Program-made: the position numbers and the translations under genes
Assembly: GCF_028769735.1 (NCBI RefSeq)
Contig: NC_088172.1
Span: 66,798,631 to 66,862,630, forward strand
Origin: Zonotrichia leucophrys gambelii
Taxonomy: Eukaryota; Chordata; Aves; Passeriformes; Passerellidae
DNA: 64,000 nucleotides
Reading direction: 5' to 3'
In this document: one piece after another, positions 1 to 13,668 of the stretch
Position numbering within the stretch: position 1 is the first letter of the stretch
How the letters are laid out: every line of letters begins with the position of its first letter
Notes under the pieces: model-generated
What the model was told of the DNA's origin: nothing
Database searches by the model: none
The model's input: only the letters and a program-made list of their open reading frames with translations

Positions 1-1687
1 ATGATTTCTCCAAAGTATAAATGAAGGAAATATAATCTCAAGATTAAGAACGATGGGATCTGGAAAGAGGGAACATTTGCCAAGAGTCTCTCTCAACAAG
101 TACTTCTCTTTAGGCACCTCAGGTAAGGCATCATGACAATCTGGATTTTGTGAGGCAATTTCTAGACATCATCATCAAGGAAAAGATATTCTGACATTGA
201 CAATTACAGGGAGGTGTCTGAGTGGCAAATGTGACACTCAGCTTTTATTCCAGCAAAAATAAAAGAAATTCCAGTAACAGTCCATCATAATTTACCTTCT
301 TCATCCATTTTAATGTATTTTAAGTTCAGGAAAGCAGGGGATGTACTCTTAACACATGAGGTTTCATATCTAAGAAATTGTTTAGGCTGGTAACTGCCTA
401 GGCTGGTGGCTGACTTTAGTTTGTATAAGAAACTGAGCACAAAAATTAGCTCTATGATGAGCCTTTTCAATGTCTGCTTTCTCATTGTTGCTGGTTGTCA
501 GGGAGTTATTGAATAAACAGAAGTTCTCTAAAGCCCTGATCCCTGCAGTTCTTCCTGGTCTGCACCTCTCAGTCAAAACCACATGAAGCCACTCCTGCTC
601 CTGGCAACACAGTAGTTCCTCAGCAAATATGGCCAAATAAGTCAAAGTGCTCCCGTGAGGCAGAAGTGCCACTTCTGCATGGTCCTGAAGTGGTACTTGG
701 CACCACTACCTTGGCAGCCAGCAGGAGCAAGCAAGGAACAGTGATACAAACTGATGATTGCCTTGCAAAGTGTTTGTGGGGAATCTCTGCTTTAACAGAC
801 ATTTTTCATTTAAAAACCATCACAAAGAGCAACATGTTTTATCTCAGGCAGTTGCCTAATAAATATTAGACAAAGTAAATAGGAAAAATACTTAACACTT
901 TCACAGGTCTTCCACCCTCATGATTTTAAAACATTTGATGTGTTAACTGCAAGTGTTAACCAAGTCAGTATGTCTATGAATGCCTGTTCTTTTAACACTG
1001 CTAAAACCTCACAAATTACCCTAAAAAAAAAAGAGTATAAATCTAGTTGAAAGCCCTAGCAGTATTAATCAGGTCCCCAAAACAGCATTAGGAAGTTAAC
1101 CCCATGTACCAAGGCCTGCAGACCCCAGCAGAAGCCCCACAGCCAGACTCATAGCCCTGAAAAAGAAGTGACAGGGACACCCACGGGAATCCCCTTCCCA
1201 TTCCACCCTCTGAAGGAGTTTTGGGAGAAGAATTTTCCTAAACCGTTAAGCAGTTGCACAAGTTTCTCCCTACTGAAGACCGCAATGAGAAGTTATGATT
1301 TGTAAATTGCTCTTTTGCTTTTTAAAATCATGTTATTAACAGTGGAGTAGCACCCGTAAACTTAAGGCATATAGATAAACAGAAAAAAGAGACATAAACC
1401 AGTGGTGGCAATTTTCTTGTAAGTAGCACAGAATATAAAAATATCCAACAAGCATTGAAGTGCTGGACTTATCCTGCAATCACTGCATTCTCCAAAATCT
1501 GATGAATGATTTATCATTCTTCATCTTCACTGCTCTGATCCCTAACAATCCAGGCACAGGTCTTGATCCTTCTGTGTTGAAATTATAGAACCCCTAAACG
1601 AAATTACACTTTATTTTATTTTATCTACAGATGGAAATAAGTATGCAACAGCTTCATGTGTTATATTGCCCTTCTGTAAACATGGAC
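1..1687. other. Non-coding stretch, nothing recognised
   Basis: AT-rich sequence with only short chance frames. No exon pattern, RNA gene or repeat family identified. Confidence 0.6.
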
Positions 1688-2116
1688 GTGCATGGACTGT
1701 TGGAGCAAGTCCAGAGCAGGGCCACAAAGATGATTACTGTGAAGGCAGACTGACAGGGATGGGGCTGTTCAGCCTGGAGAAGGCTCCTTACAGCAGCTTT
1801 CCAGTACCTCAAAGGAGCCTGCATGAGAGCTGGAAGGGGACAAGGTCACATAGTGGTGGACAGGGTGAATTTGCTTTAAGATAAAAGGGTTTAAAAAGTT
1901 TAGGTTAGATATTAGGAAGAAATAATTAACTTTTAAGTTTGGTGAGGCACTGGGACAGGCTGCCCAGAAAAGCTATGGATGCCCCATCCCTGGAAGTGTT
2001 CAGGGCCAAGTTGGATGCAAATTTGAGAAACCTGCTCTGGTGGGTGGCATCCCAGCCCATGGCAGGAGGTTTAGAACTTTAAGGTCCCTTCCTACCCTAC
2101 CCATTCTATAATCCCA
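1688..2116 (+). mobile_element. CR1 LINE 3' fragment
   Basis: Recognisable CR1 text: an agggccacaaagatgatta start, ggggctgttcagcctggaga, a ttaggttagatattaggaag segment, gggacaggctgcccaga, ccatccctggaagtgttca, and a 3' end near ccattctataatcccat. It is 5'-truncated with many substitutions, so it is an old copy. Confidence 0.85.
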
Positions 2117-4061
2117 TACAATATAAAACCCAACAATAACACAAAACGGATGAAGTCTGGCATTAATTTGCATTAACTTGTGTCTGCTGTGGGATATGTC
2201 TAATCTGACCCAATGAAAAATACTGACACAATGCACAAATACAAAAATCCCATTATATATTTTCTCTTAATAATACTGAATAATTTCCAATAATACTTAG
2301 CTAGCCAACTGCTTTTATAGAGAAAAACAGAGCTATCAGTAATAGCAGAGCAATATCTAGCACATCACACCTCATCGTGATTTTATTGAAAAGCAAGACT
2401 GGTATCAACTAAACAAAAGGGAGTTCCAGATGGTTCCTAGAATTAATTAAATTTAGGATTTAATATAATCTTCAAGTCTTTTGTCATAAGAGATGGACTG
2501 ACAAATACATTTAGAAAGTGTATAGACTGGTCGTGCTTTTTGAAGTTATTAATGGGTTTGTGATATATTTGTAAGGTTTTGAGATTCAGTCTTCTTATAC
2601 AATATGCATTTTTTTGATTACATAATAAGAAATCACAATTTATTTAAGGTGAGGAACACAGATATTTATTTGTATGAGGTTGTTATTAGCTCCATGTGAC
2701 CACAGTGGCTGGTGCATTTGAAAGCCACTCTTTGATAACTGATAACATTTATTACTATGATACTGTGACTACTGACATCAAAGAGTGGCAAATTATTTCT
2801 CACCTATGGCCAGTTCTGCATGTGTTATTTGTCTCAATATTTACTACTGGAACATCCGTCATGCCACTGAAGTCAAGAGGAGCATCACTGGAGCCCTTCC
2901 TGTGTGATGGAGTGATACTGTACATCACTCCTAGCTGAGAGCAGCTTGGTTGAACTTGGCCTGCTGCAACATTTTTCTGCAAAGTGTGAGCACTTTAACA
3001 TTGGCCTTACTAACATTTTTTACTCTTTCTCCAAGTGGATGACAGGTCCCCTCCTGGCAGGATGCTGCCAGCTGCTTAACTAGCAGCCTGGAGTCTTTAG
3101 GAGCAGCCGCAAAGTAGAGCATAGACTCATTTTTCTCTTTATTTTTTTTTAAATCCCTCCTTTTCAGCCACCTGGACAGCTGTCTGCCCCAAACAGCCTG
3201 CTCAAGCATGTAACAGTGGTGTGACCTCCAAACTCAGCTTTATCCTGAGTAAAATACTCAATACCTTATCGAGTACTTTCTTCTGGCTTTTTGGATAAGA
3301 AATTTCAAACTGAGCTCACAACTTCCCCTGTTTGCAACAGCACAGCTTGAGGTCTTGCTCTTCCTGAATTAGTACTTGTTACTGTGATTTGTTTACTAGT
3401 TTTGAATGTACACTACTAACAACTTAGTAACAGTATCCACAATGCAGTGTAATAATTCAGCTGACATGAGCTACTCTCACTTAAGCACGGCTCATTTACT
3501 GTCTACCATTTAGAATACTCCAGGGTGCTTGAATTACATGTAATTTATCTTAGCCTCTGTAAAAGCTCCCATGGAGAGATTCCTGTTGCCTTGCATGCTG
3601 CCCATTCAAGTTTCACCACAGCAGAGTTATTGTGACAGTGGCAAACTTCCAAATCAGTTTGGTTTGGAACTTCTTTTTTCCTTTTTTACACCATGCCTCC
3701 ATTAATTGTAGGACGGTTTAACCTGTTAAATATTATCAACATTCTGAAAATGTTCCAAATTACATGAAACTAAAGAAGATCAGTCAGCATGTCCTAGTAA
3801 AGTTTTCTCTGGAAATGAAGAAGCACCCTATGTTTTTCCTATGGTCTCCTGTTGGATATATGCATTACATTTCTCTCACTGCCCATTTCCTATCCAAGCT
3901 TCTGATTCCAACTTTTTGTCCCAGAGTGGAGCAGTGGCTGAGCTGCCACATCATTATATCCATGAGACTAACATGGTGAGATGTTAGCAATCCTCTGGAA
4001 TTCAAATACATTCATATTCAAGAAGAAAATATAATGAGTGATTATATAATGGGAGTAAAAC

Positions 4062-4105
4062 ATAATATAATATAATATAACGTAACGTAACGTAACGTAA
4101 CGTAA
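4062..4105. repeat. Pentanucleotide microsatellite, ATAAT then CGTAA
   Basis: About four TATAA/ATAAT units run directly into five perfect CGTAA units (4081-4105). Confidence 0.9.
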
Positions 4106-4320
4106 CATCATAAAATAATAAATCAGCTTTCTGAGAACATGGAGTCAAATTCTCATCTCTCACCTCATCCTGGGGACCTCACAACACCACAACCAGCAAA
4201 ACCAATAAATATGAAAGAGCAGGATGCTTAGGACTTCTGAAAAAAAAAAATTATGGAAGAGAAAAGCTGGATGAAAATGAGACCTGGAAATTCACAAATT
4301 AGGAAGCACTACACAAGTGT

Positions 4321-4374
4321 ACAAATATATACATAATATATAAATACATATATAAATATATACATAAATATACT
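4321..4374. repeat. AT-rich (TA/TACA) simple repeat
   Basis: Imperfect repeats of atata, ataca and ataaatata over about 50 bases. No other function suggested. Confidence 0.7.
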
Positions 4375-4639
4375 GCTTGGTTACACAGAGTTTATGAAGA
4401 AGCCATCAGTACCTTGTACAAATAAATCTGGAGAGAAAGCTCTGTGTATAGAGACACTTGCCTTTGCAGTGGACTGCCACAAGGTGAGTGCAATTCTTTC
4501 CAATTGTTCTGCTTAATCCCTGGCAATGAAGTTTGTGTGGAATTTTCTAGATGGAACAAGGATCAATTTACCTATTGGCCAGTGCAGCAAAACCAGTAAC
4601 TCCCTAAGACAAAACAAATAGACACTGTTAACTAAGTAT

Positions 4640-4706
4640 GAGCAGGGAGGCTGGACCAGCTGACCCACTGTGGTCCCTTCCATTCTTACCCATTCTGTGA
4701 CTGTAA
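4640..4706 (+). mobile_element. Short CR1 3'-end fragment
   Basis: About 65 bases with the CR1 tail pattern: gaggctggaccagctgac, then tggtcccttccattct and a terminal cattctgtgactg. Confidence 0.65.
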
Positions 4707-7700
4707 TCATCTAACTCCAAAAGAGAATAGTAATTAAAAGCAGCTTCAGAATGGATTTCAAACTTCCTCCTCTATTGTTAATTTCTATAGATTAATCCTA
4801 AACAGAAGAGGAATTCACCAAAGAGCTGCCAGCAAATGAGCCTGAAATCGACCTGCAATGTTTTGTCCCTTTTGTTATATGTTGCTGTGTCTTAGAAGAA
4901 CAGAAATTTACAGGTAAAAAGAAAAAGGGCCAGAGATTTAATTCTCTGGAGACACTACTATCTGCTATGAGGAAAAAAATAATTTCTGCTTACTGGACAA
5001 TACTCTTACATCTGATGGAGAAGGCTGAACTAACTGGTAACGTGTGCTGTTATAACTGAGTTCAGATCCTCTGTTACACAAAGACAACTACAGCCCACAA
5101 TGAAAATGATCTGACCTGGGGAAAAAGTAAAACATGTGACTACATTGGGCTCTGTGATATTATTCTCTTCATTCAAGCAGTAAAGAAACTTTGATTACCT
5201 CTACAAAGTAATAACATCTATTTAAGGTCTGACCTACATGTGCATTCTTTTGTTGTAAAATAACAAAACTCTAAGATAGTACAGATACGACATTACACTT
5301 TCAGACACTTTGGGCATGTTGTAACCACCAGGGGGAAATCTTGCACCAGACTGAGTGTGCAAATAAACTAAAATCGAAGCACACAGATTATTTTTAAAAA
5401 TGAAGCAATGAAAATAAATTTGGGCCTAAAAGAAATATGTGCTCTCTGAACAAATCTTTAGGAATTCTTAAGAAAGTAGCAGTGTCTCATAACAAGTTAT
5501 GATATTAGATGTGAAATTTCAAAAGTTTGTACTCAAGGAACATTGGTACTTTTGTATATCCTACTGCCTACTAGACTCAAAATGAATCCTGAATCTGGGA
5601 TGAGTTTGGGGCTAAAAAGCCGAAATAGTTTCCAAACACATCCAAGCATCCACTCTTGTGTCAAGACAGCAAAAAAGATTTGCAGACAGTTTTTAAATTG
5701 GAGCAATTTTCTGTTTCTGAACTAAGTGATACCACATAATTGACTCCGTTGTTTCATACCATTGCATCCACTTTACCATCTTGAGTGAAGCTCACCTTGA
5801 GGGAAGTTCCCAAGATAAATGCTTTGCTTGTGCACCTACACTGGCTGTAGCAGACAACAACAGTAATAATGTGGGTACAACTCACAGCAACAAAACTGAC
5901 TTTCTGGCACATACCACTAACCCCTACTTCCTTTGCAAGATGGATTTCCATGAGCAGTACTACTTTGACAGCTGGATCCTTGATTCTTAATTAGGTAAAG
6001 ATATTTTAGAACCTCACTCTAGCATACTTTTCACACAATGCTTATGTTTATCTGCATAAGCTTAATGAGTTTTTACAGAGTTGTATCATTACTACAAAGA
6101 AACAATATGTGCCTTTATGAAAATAAAGAACAGAAAAAGTGAACAGGAATTAAATCCACTAGTTCAAGCAATAAATCCATCTTAAAACCATTATTTCCAT
6201 GTCTGTCTTCAGTAACATGTTTTAAAGCCAAATTACAAATCAACAGATACTTATAGAAAACTTGAGAGGGATGAAAATTGTTTAGAGAGAACAACAGCAA
6301 TTAGAAATAATTTTTAATGAATGCTGCCTCATGCAGCCTAAGACAAGAACAAGAGGTTAATGAAAACAAAGTAGAAAGTATTTTCTGCATTGGCAAGTCT
6401 GTTGAAAACCCCCTGTTTTTATGAAAATCCCAGAGTACATAATACTTTCAACAACAAACACTGTGCTCATGCCAAATTAACTCCAATGTAAAAAGTACAT
6501 CGGGTTCTTCGATCTCTGCTTTCATTATTAGTATGTCTGCTGATATGGTTCTTTTGTATAAGAAATTGTTTTTGAAATGCAAACCCAACATATATATCCA
6601 CTGGCCTGAAAATACCATAGACTGCAAACAGTACTATTTTTACCACTATTGTTATGAGCTGAATCCAATTTGAATCTGAATCAGAAAAAAAATAGGAAGT
6701 TATTACAATTTTCTATTATAATCTTGTGAGAAAGAGTGTTAAAATACATTATAACTCACCTGAAATACATTAATAAGATGATTTTACCTTTCATAAATAA
6801 GTTTCTCTTAGAAATCAAACTGTCAACCACAAATACTTATAATTCATGCATTCTTCCCAACAGTACATTTTCTGATCACTGTCTTAATATTAGTTTTCCA
6901 TTCTGCATTTCTGTAACTGAATACAGTACCTAGAAATTGTTTTTATAAAAACATTCTTGATCTAGCAAAAAAAAAAAAATTATGTAGACTGGAAGCAAAA
7001 CTTGTCGTGATACCTACAAGAAATTAATGCATTAAAATCTGAATAGCAAAAAGATGAGCAAAGAAAATCAAGAACAGCAATTAGAGTTCCAGTAGTAACT
7101 ACTTTAATGGCTCCATATTTTTGTAAAACTTTTTCAGAAATAGGACCAGAAATCACAATAAAAACAGAATCTGGATGATCTAATCCAGGATAAGAAACAA
7201 ACAAATGAAAAAATGACCAATTTTCTGATAATTAGATATCTTTTTACTATATCATTCCTAAACACTAGATAGGACTAAGCACAAATACTTCAGAAATAAT
7301 ACTACCATGTTTTGTCCTGAACATCACAGCTGTCTGTGGTTGCCATAAATACAGATCACTTATTTTCTATTTTGAAAAAACCTTCATTTCAGTGTTCAGC
7401 CACTGCTTCTTGTGGAAGAAGTTGTTGCTCTTTACTTCCCCTGATCCTCAGTGAAGCACAAATTCATAAATAAAGTCCAGCTGTTGCAAACAAAATACAT
7501 TAAATACATATTATACATATTATTACATCAATTTGTCTTGACTTTAATAAATATCCAGGAATGATAAAGCTACAGTAAAATGAAATAAGAGCTTCAAAGA
7601 CTTTTGGTAGAAGAACACTAATTTGACTTGTTTAGCTGAGCCTAATATATATAGGCCAAATTGATAACATAATTTATAATAATTCAATATATATTTCCAA

Positions 7701-9862
7701 CACAAAGGGAGTAAATGTAAATGAAAGATGAAGATTTCATTAGAAATGTGAAAGGTGCATCAGTATTTACAGTTGGGCTACATAATATCACCAGTTCAAC
7801 AAAAACTGACTATGAATATCAGCTAGAAATTTGCACAGGCAGTGGATTTTTTTGTAGGGAAAGCAGCCCTGACTTGGTGGATAAGAATTTTTACCTTCAA
7901 AATACCTTTTTAATTACTAGATTTTGTGTTCTAGAGTAAATAAAACTTAGATGCTTTTTGACTTAGATTAGGCAATGGAGTTCATTCAACCAAAAATGAA
8001 GAAATTGTTTTAAGGAACTCATCATAAAAGGAACTGAGCTATGCTCCAAGTGGTGAAGAGAACAACACTGCTCAGTGGTCACATCGTTACCAGCAGGTCT
8101 GGTGTCATTCATCCACACTAGAGGAGCTGTAATTTAATTTCCTTTTCAGCCTGAAGGACATGCAGAAGAGAAATAAGATCTACTGGTGTAGGAGAATTTG
8201 ATGGTGAAATTTTCACCTTTTTTTAGCTGTACTTTGCACAGATTTTTCAAGGAGGCTATGAGCCTTGACTCACAAGGCGTAACAAAGGATTGGTGCCCCC
8301 TGCCATAGGAGGCAATTGGAGGGAATTACCCTGATTACTTGACAGCAGCATAAAATGTAGGTTAGGAACCACTTTCAGCGGTTTTGTGAAATCATTTCCT
8401 TGGCATTTGTTATGGTATCTGAAAACTAACCAGAAATGTCAAAATATTTTAGATGCTTCATGAGACAAACTATTTTGATGATTTGAAACTGTTATCATTT
8501 TTGCTTAATCTGAAACTCTTTTTTCAAATTTGTCCAAATTTTTAAAGCTTCAAATACCATCTCTTGCTACTCTGTAGCAAGAGAATTTCCCCAGAATTTC
8601 CGTAATTATAAATAACAAGATTGCCCTACAAAGATCCAAAGCAGTTATATCTCTTATGTACTTAACCATCATTAATAATCTTCCATAGCAAGATGTTCTT
8701 CTCTAGACTGTTTTTTCAAGTTTCCCTTCAGTTTCCACTAATCATCACCAAATGCTATCTACCTTGCTGTATAATTTAGATTTTCTTTCCTTTGCCTTTC
8801 CTTGCTAGAAGCAAGGCACAGGTGGCTCTGTTCTTATCTGCCCACTTTGACTCTCTTGCAGGCTCACCAATTTATAGTAATCACTCTTCTAAGAAATGCA
8901 ATATGTAAATAGAAAGGACACCACATGAAATTTAAATTTCACCCTGTGAAGAAAGTTGTCATTTATTGTGGGGAGAAGAACAATAAATCAGGTTCACTTT
9001 CATGAATGATATCAGAAAACAGATTTAGCTTTAGACTGTCTGCACTGACTTTATTTAGCAGTGTGCACTGATGACCTATGTCCTTCTAAACTGCGAGAAC
9101 AGGAAGCATCAAGCAAGGCCACCTAAAGCTGAATGGAACCTGCCAACAAGAGAGATCTGTAGGTCCAGCCAATACCACAACCCAGCCCCAGTCCCCAGCT
9201 GGAGGAAGATATGAATCAGCTTCTCAAAGCTTATCAGCCACATCTTCTTTGTGCAAAACATGGTGCAACTCTGCATATGTCCTTCTCTCTTTAGATGTGG
9301 CAGGAAACAAGAACCTGCGCAAAACCAAGTCTTATCTTCCCAAAAAATCCCAGATGGAGTACCTGCAATGAAAATCTTTCCATATGTTTGTCATACACAG
9401 CTAAAACAGCACAGAGAAAATCATAATAAAATGCAGTATGCATTGTAAGCTTTGAAATGTTGCTCTATGAGCATTAAAAGGAACATCAAGTTCCCAGGCT
9501 CCTCTAAATCTGTGCTCTTTTCATGCCCTGAACTATAATATCAGCCCCAGCTTATGAGCTGGTTCTGCTGAGATGGCAACCAAAGGCATGATGGAATATC
9601 TGAGAGCCCACTAGCCACCATCCACTGGCCAGCCTGCTGCTATGGCCATCTCCTTCTGGACATTGAGCAGAGTAATCCTTCTCTTCCACTGCATTTTCTC
9701 TGAACTGGGCTTTCTCTTTTACCTTATGGTAGATTTCACAAAAATGTCAAGAAGGTATTACACATAAATTAAATTTCTACCCTTCCATCCTGTAGTTACC
9801 CTCAAAATGTATGTAAAAAGGCTGGAGCAGTGGTTCTCTCTGCACAGCAGCCCCTTGGGAGA

Positions 9863-10971
9863 TGTATTGAGTTTGTGTGGTCAGGTTTTGGTAGTGCAGG
9901 AGCTTTAAGGGTGGCTACTCTGAGAAACTGCTAGAAGTTTGTCCCATATCCAACCAAACCAATGTCAGCCAGCTCCTCCAAGATGGACCCACTTCCAGCC
10001 AAGGCTGAGCCCATCAGCCATGATAGTAATGCTAAATAGGAAAAGAAAAGTTATTGGTACAGAATTAATTGCAGACAGAGAAGACAGAAGTGAGAATATG
10101 GGAGAGAACCAACACAGCAGACACCAAGGACAGCAAAAAAGGAGGGGGAGAAAGTGCTCCAGGCACCAGAGAATAGATATTTGCAGCTCATGATGAAGTC
10201 CATGGTCAGGCAGGCTGTCTCCCTGAAGCCTTCAGAGTTCCACAGGGGCTCAGAGATTCACCTGTAGACCCTGGGGGAGCCCCACATGAGAGCAGGTGGA
10301 TGCTTGAAAAAAAGTTGTGATTTTGTGACTTTGTGGGAAGCCCAGGCTGGAGCAGGCTCCTGGCAGGGCCTCTAGCCCTGTGGAGAGAGGAGTCTATGAG
10401 ATCTGGTTTCCTGGCAGGACTTGTGACCTCACAGGGAACCCATGCTGGAGCAGCCTTTTCTTGAAGAACTGCAAACCATAGAAAAGGAACCACACTGAAA
10501 CAGTTTGGGAAGAACTGCAGCCCGTGGGAAGAAGTCATGCTGAAGGAATTCATGGAAGATTGTCTTCTGTGTGAGGCACTCCAGGCTAGGGCAGGGGAAG
10601 GACTCCTCTTCCTGAGGAGGAAGCAGTGGCAGAAACATGTGATGAATTGCCTGTAATCCCCATTGCCATCTCCCTGCTAGCTGTGGGGAGGGAGGTAAAG
10701 CATCAGGAAAAAAGTTATGTTTGGGGAGGAAGATGGCTGGGGGGAAGGTATTTTTAAGATCTGTTGTATTTTTCATTATCTTACTCTGATTTTGACTGGT
10801 AATAAGTCAAATTAACTTCTCCAAGTACCATGATAGCAATCAGTGAGTGATCTCTCCCTGCTGTTATATGAACTCATGAGCATTTCTTTACATTTTGTCT
10901 CCCCTGTCCAGTTGAGGAGGGGAGTGATAGAGAGGTGGATGCTTGCCAGCCAGACATGTTAAACCATCACA
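9863..10971 (+). mobile_element. ERVL-type solo LTR (songbird family)
   Basis: The whole stretch reads as an avian ERVL LTR: a 5' part with gagtttgtgtggtcagg and gctactctgagaaactgcta; ccaaggctgagcccatcagc; a middle with repeated 'gctggagcag' units; an aataag motif near the polyadenylation region; and a 3' end with gagtgatctctccctgctgt, tccagttgaggaggggagtg and aaccatcaca. No internal retroviral genes follow, so it is a solo LTR. Long open frames on the minus strand here are by-products of the LTR. Boundaries are good to about 20 bases. Confidence 0.8.
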
Positions 10972-11589
10972 GGAATCCACCCTGTCCTCTACCCCCATCT
11001 TTCCAGGGACAGAGCACTCATTCATGGCAGTCAAGATTTTGGCTGCACCTCAAGCAGCACATTTGGCAAGGACTTGGCACCAGCAAAATTTGTGCTCCAA
11101 GTGCTGTTTTAGTCCCACATGCATACCATACTCCTCTTCACTCAGCAGGACTTCTCTCCCATATGCACTGGAGAGTAGCTGGGTGCATTTTCTACTCTTC
11201 AATGTCATTTCCGGTGAGCATTTTATCCTCACACAATCCAAAAGTTGTGCTGCTCCTGCCTGAGGCAGCTGTCCTGCACCACCATTTCCAGCTTGCCTGG
11301 GTCCCTCACCGTTATGAGGGGCTGGCAAGGCCCCAGGCTGACCCTGCTCTCTGGGGAAGGCCCAGGTCCTCCCAGGCCCAGGTCTTCCTGCTTCTTCAAA
11401 GCAAGACCCTGCTTTGTTCTCTTTCTCTGTCCTCCCCATGAGGGAGGATGCTCTTCCCCCAACCACTTCAGGAAGGCTATGGCACACTTTCCCTGACCTC
11501 TCCCGGGTCCATCAGCACGTCACTGCTGGTGGGACTATAGCTGTGCTGTGAGGGCCCCAATGAAGGAGGAGTGATGAGGAGGACTCCAT
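10972..11589. other. GC-richer stretch between two LTRs
   Basis: Overlapping open frames of 80-168 codons occur on both strands, which is usual for GC-rich non-coding DNA. No protein family is recognised. It may be older repeat sequence. Confidence 0.5.
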
Positions 11590-11944
11590 TGATATCAGAA
11601 GACTAATTAATTACTTTATCATACTATATTATTCTATACATCTAAAACTGAACCTGCCAAGCACTCAACCCTGCACACAACTGCTCTGCACTGCACTCAA
11701 TCTCATGATTGTCACCCCACAGTCCTGACACACACACGCACTTGGCCCTGATAGGCCAAGGAAAAAAACACCATCTCTTTGGGTAAACAATCTCCATGCT
11801 GTATTCCACTTTGGTACAATACAAATTATAAGAATTGTGTTTTCTTTCTCTGATGTTCAGAGAATGTGAAACCCAGAAATATTCTTGGGAAGAATCATGC
11901 CTTGCTTTTCTCTGTGAAGAGAAATGTGAGGCTACAGTGGGACA
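11590..11944 (-). mobile_element. Probable avian ERV LTR, antisense copy
   Basis: Contains text I associate with songbird ERV LTRs: ttaattactttatcatacta, gcacttggccctgataggcc, and gggtaaacaatctccatgct. On the minus strand it would start near ctgtcccactgt and end near ctgatatca. It follows the ERVL LTR within about 600 bases. Assignment to a family is uncertain. Confidence 0.55.
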
Positions 11945-13668
11945 GTGCTCAGTCAGCGACTGTCCCCTGGCTGCTGTCTGGCCCCTGAACCCCACTGGGG
12001 TAGTGTTTGGGTTGCTCAGTGGCTGAAGGCCAACGCAGGCATGGCAGTGAGGTGGCAGGAGGTGGGGGATACCCTTTGGAGCTTTGGGAGGTTCTGCCCA
12101 AGAGCCGCTGCAGCTGCTTCAGCTCTGAACTTCCCACCCTGGGGCACGCTCCCTCAGGGAGCCCACGATGGACAGACTGTTCAGATGTGACAGATTTTGC
12201 ATCGGGTAAAAGAATGTTTCATGGCAACACAGGTAGAACAGAACTCTTAGATATGAGGGGATGTTTTCCTTTTCAGTTACAACTTTTATTTGCTGACTTC
12301 TCTTCCAGAAAATCATCATTGCTATGTACAGCAAATGCATGCATCTGTATTTACATAATTTTCTATCATATTCTTGCAAAATTGCTATTCAGTTATGATA
12401 AATATATGCAATCTTTATCATATCTGGTACTGATATTTAAAAACCTGACACTGGAGTGGAAACAAGGACAGATTGTATCAGCCAAGGCAGTACTAGTTTC
12501 ATGTGCCCTATTAATGATCTCCTCAAGGGATCTTCATCTCCTGCTTCTGTCTATCTCACTGTCCCACAGTGATTGCAACAGTGGTAAAACTCACTCAATA
12601 AGCAGAAAATCCACTGAGGATTTGCTGAAGAGTCAGGCTGAGTAAAACAAATTGCATTTATTATAAATATTCCTATATTCATAGTGAGTCAAATACCACC
12701 TCAGTAAAAATTTTGGCTGAATTACATCAGATTCTGCTCTTTTTTTAGACAATAACTTCTAACTAATTTCTGAAACTATATATGTGCATATTTGAGCTGG
12801 TAAATGCATTCCTAAGGAATCTTTGCTAGCAGTAGCTAAATACAAAGAAATGCTTCATATTTTGTCACCTATCACATGCCAACAAATTGTGTTGGAATGA
12901 TTGCAGTTTAATCCAGTTAGTTGCCTTTTAAAAAACAGAGTGTGAATTTCAGCTAGAAAGAGGCAACTTTTCACAGATATATTCATCATGTTATCGGCTT
13001 TGTTGGATTCCAGCATCTGAATCCTGTGCCAAACAATGAGAGGAAACTCTAGCAAAGTTTCACTCTCTGCTCAGAATAGCATTGGTCAAAGATTTATAAG
13101 ACCAAGCACTCAGCTATGTCAGCAGTCCTGAGCCTGTTTGTTTTCATTTTGCAGTTTGCATTCCTTGTCATGCTTTGCTCAAATGCCATCTCTTTGGGTT
13201 AGTATTGTCACAATGTGACCTGTCTGCAATATAAGCACAGTGGAGAGCTACACTTCACTAGGATTTCCAGGCAGAAGTAATTAACAGAAACAACATAAAT
13301 GTAAGAAAAAGCCTAGACATAACCTTATTCATTTACTTATTATTTTGGGGATATTTCAATGTTGTGGGATGGATGAGATGCAATTTTTCCTTACACAATG
13401 ACAGGGGTTCCTCTTTAAATTTCACTTTCTTTATAATTTCTAGAGGATGTAGTTTAGAAGAGCATTAAGAGAAGTGAATATCTTTAGTTTTACACAGAAG
13501 AGTATTATTCCTTTATCTAAATTAATTTCCTGAAAGAATGGTGTAGATCAGTGGATCTCATTTAGAGGCACAGAGAAGCTCAGATGACTTGCTGTCACAT
13601 GCACAGTGACATTGGTTTGGGTTCCATGGTGAGAAGACTCCTTTAGTCCTAATGTTGTTCAAATTGTA
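11945..13668. other. CCR6 3' flank and probable 3' UTR
   Basis: From 13668 down to about 12.65 kb this is likely CCR6 3' UTR. The rest is unassigned. The 212-codon frame at 12007-12645 starts with TTG and resembles nothing known to me. Confidence 0.45.
12657..12662 (-). terminator. Candidate CCR6 polyadenylation signal
   Basis: An AATAAA hexamer lies on the minus strand about 1 kb past the CCR6 stop, in AT-rich sequence. It would give a 3' UTR of about 1 kb. Variant hexamers closer to the stop (TATAAA near 13427, GATAAA near 13513) are alternatives. Confidence 0.3.

Larger units (their letters stand above)
2117..9862. other. Non-coding stretch downstream of CCR6
   Basis: AT-rich and without recognisable exons. 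It contains the microsatellites at 4.06-4.10 and 4.32-4.37 kb, a CR1 scrap at 4.64 kb and an A13 run near 6967. Frames of 60-80 codons here lack family resemblance. Confidence 0.6.

Noticed and set aside
10206..10776. Two 115-codon frames on the minus strand
   Set aside because: They lie antisense within the ERVL LTR and reflect its internal repeats.
10935..11496. Overlapping frames up to 168 codons on both strands
   Set aside because: GC-rich DNA with open frames in several registers at once; no protein family recognised.
12007..12645. 212-codon open frame
   Set aside because: Starts with TTG, has no recognisable domain, and runs from a GC-rich patch into AT-rich DNA with no change in frame quality. 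Likely chance.
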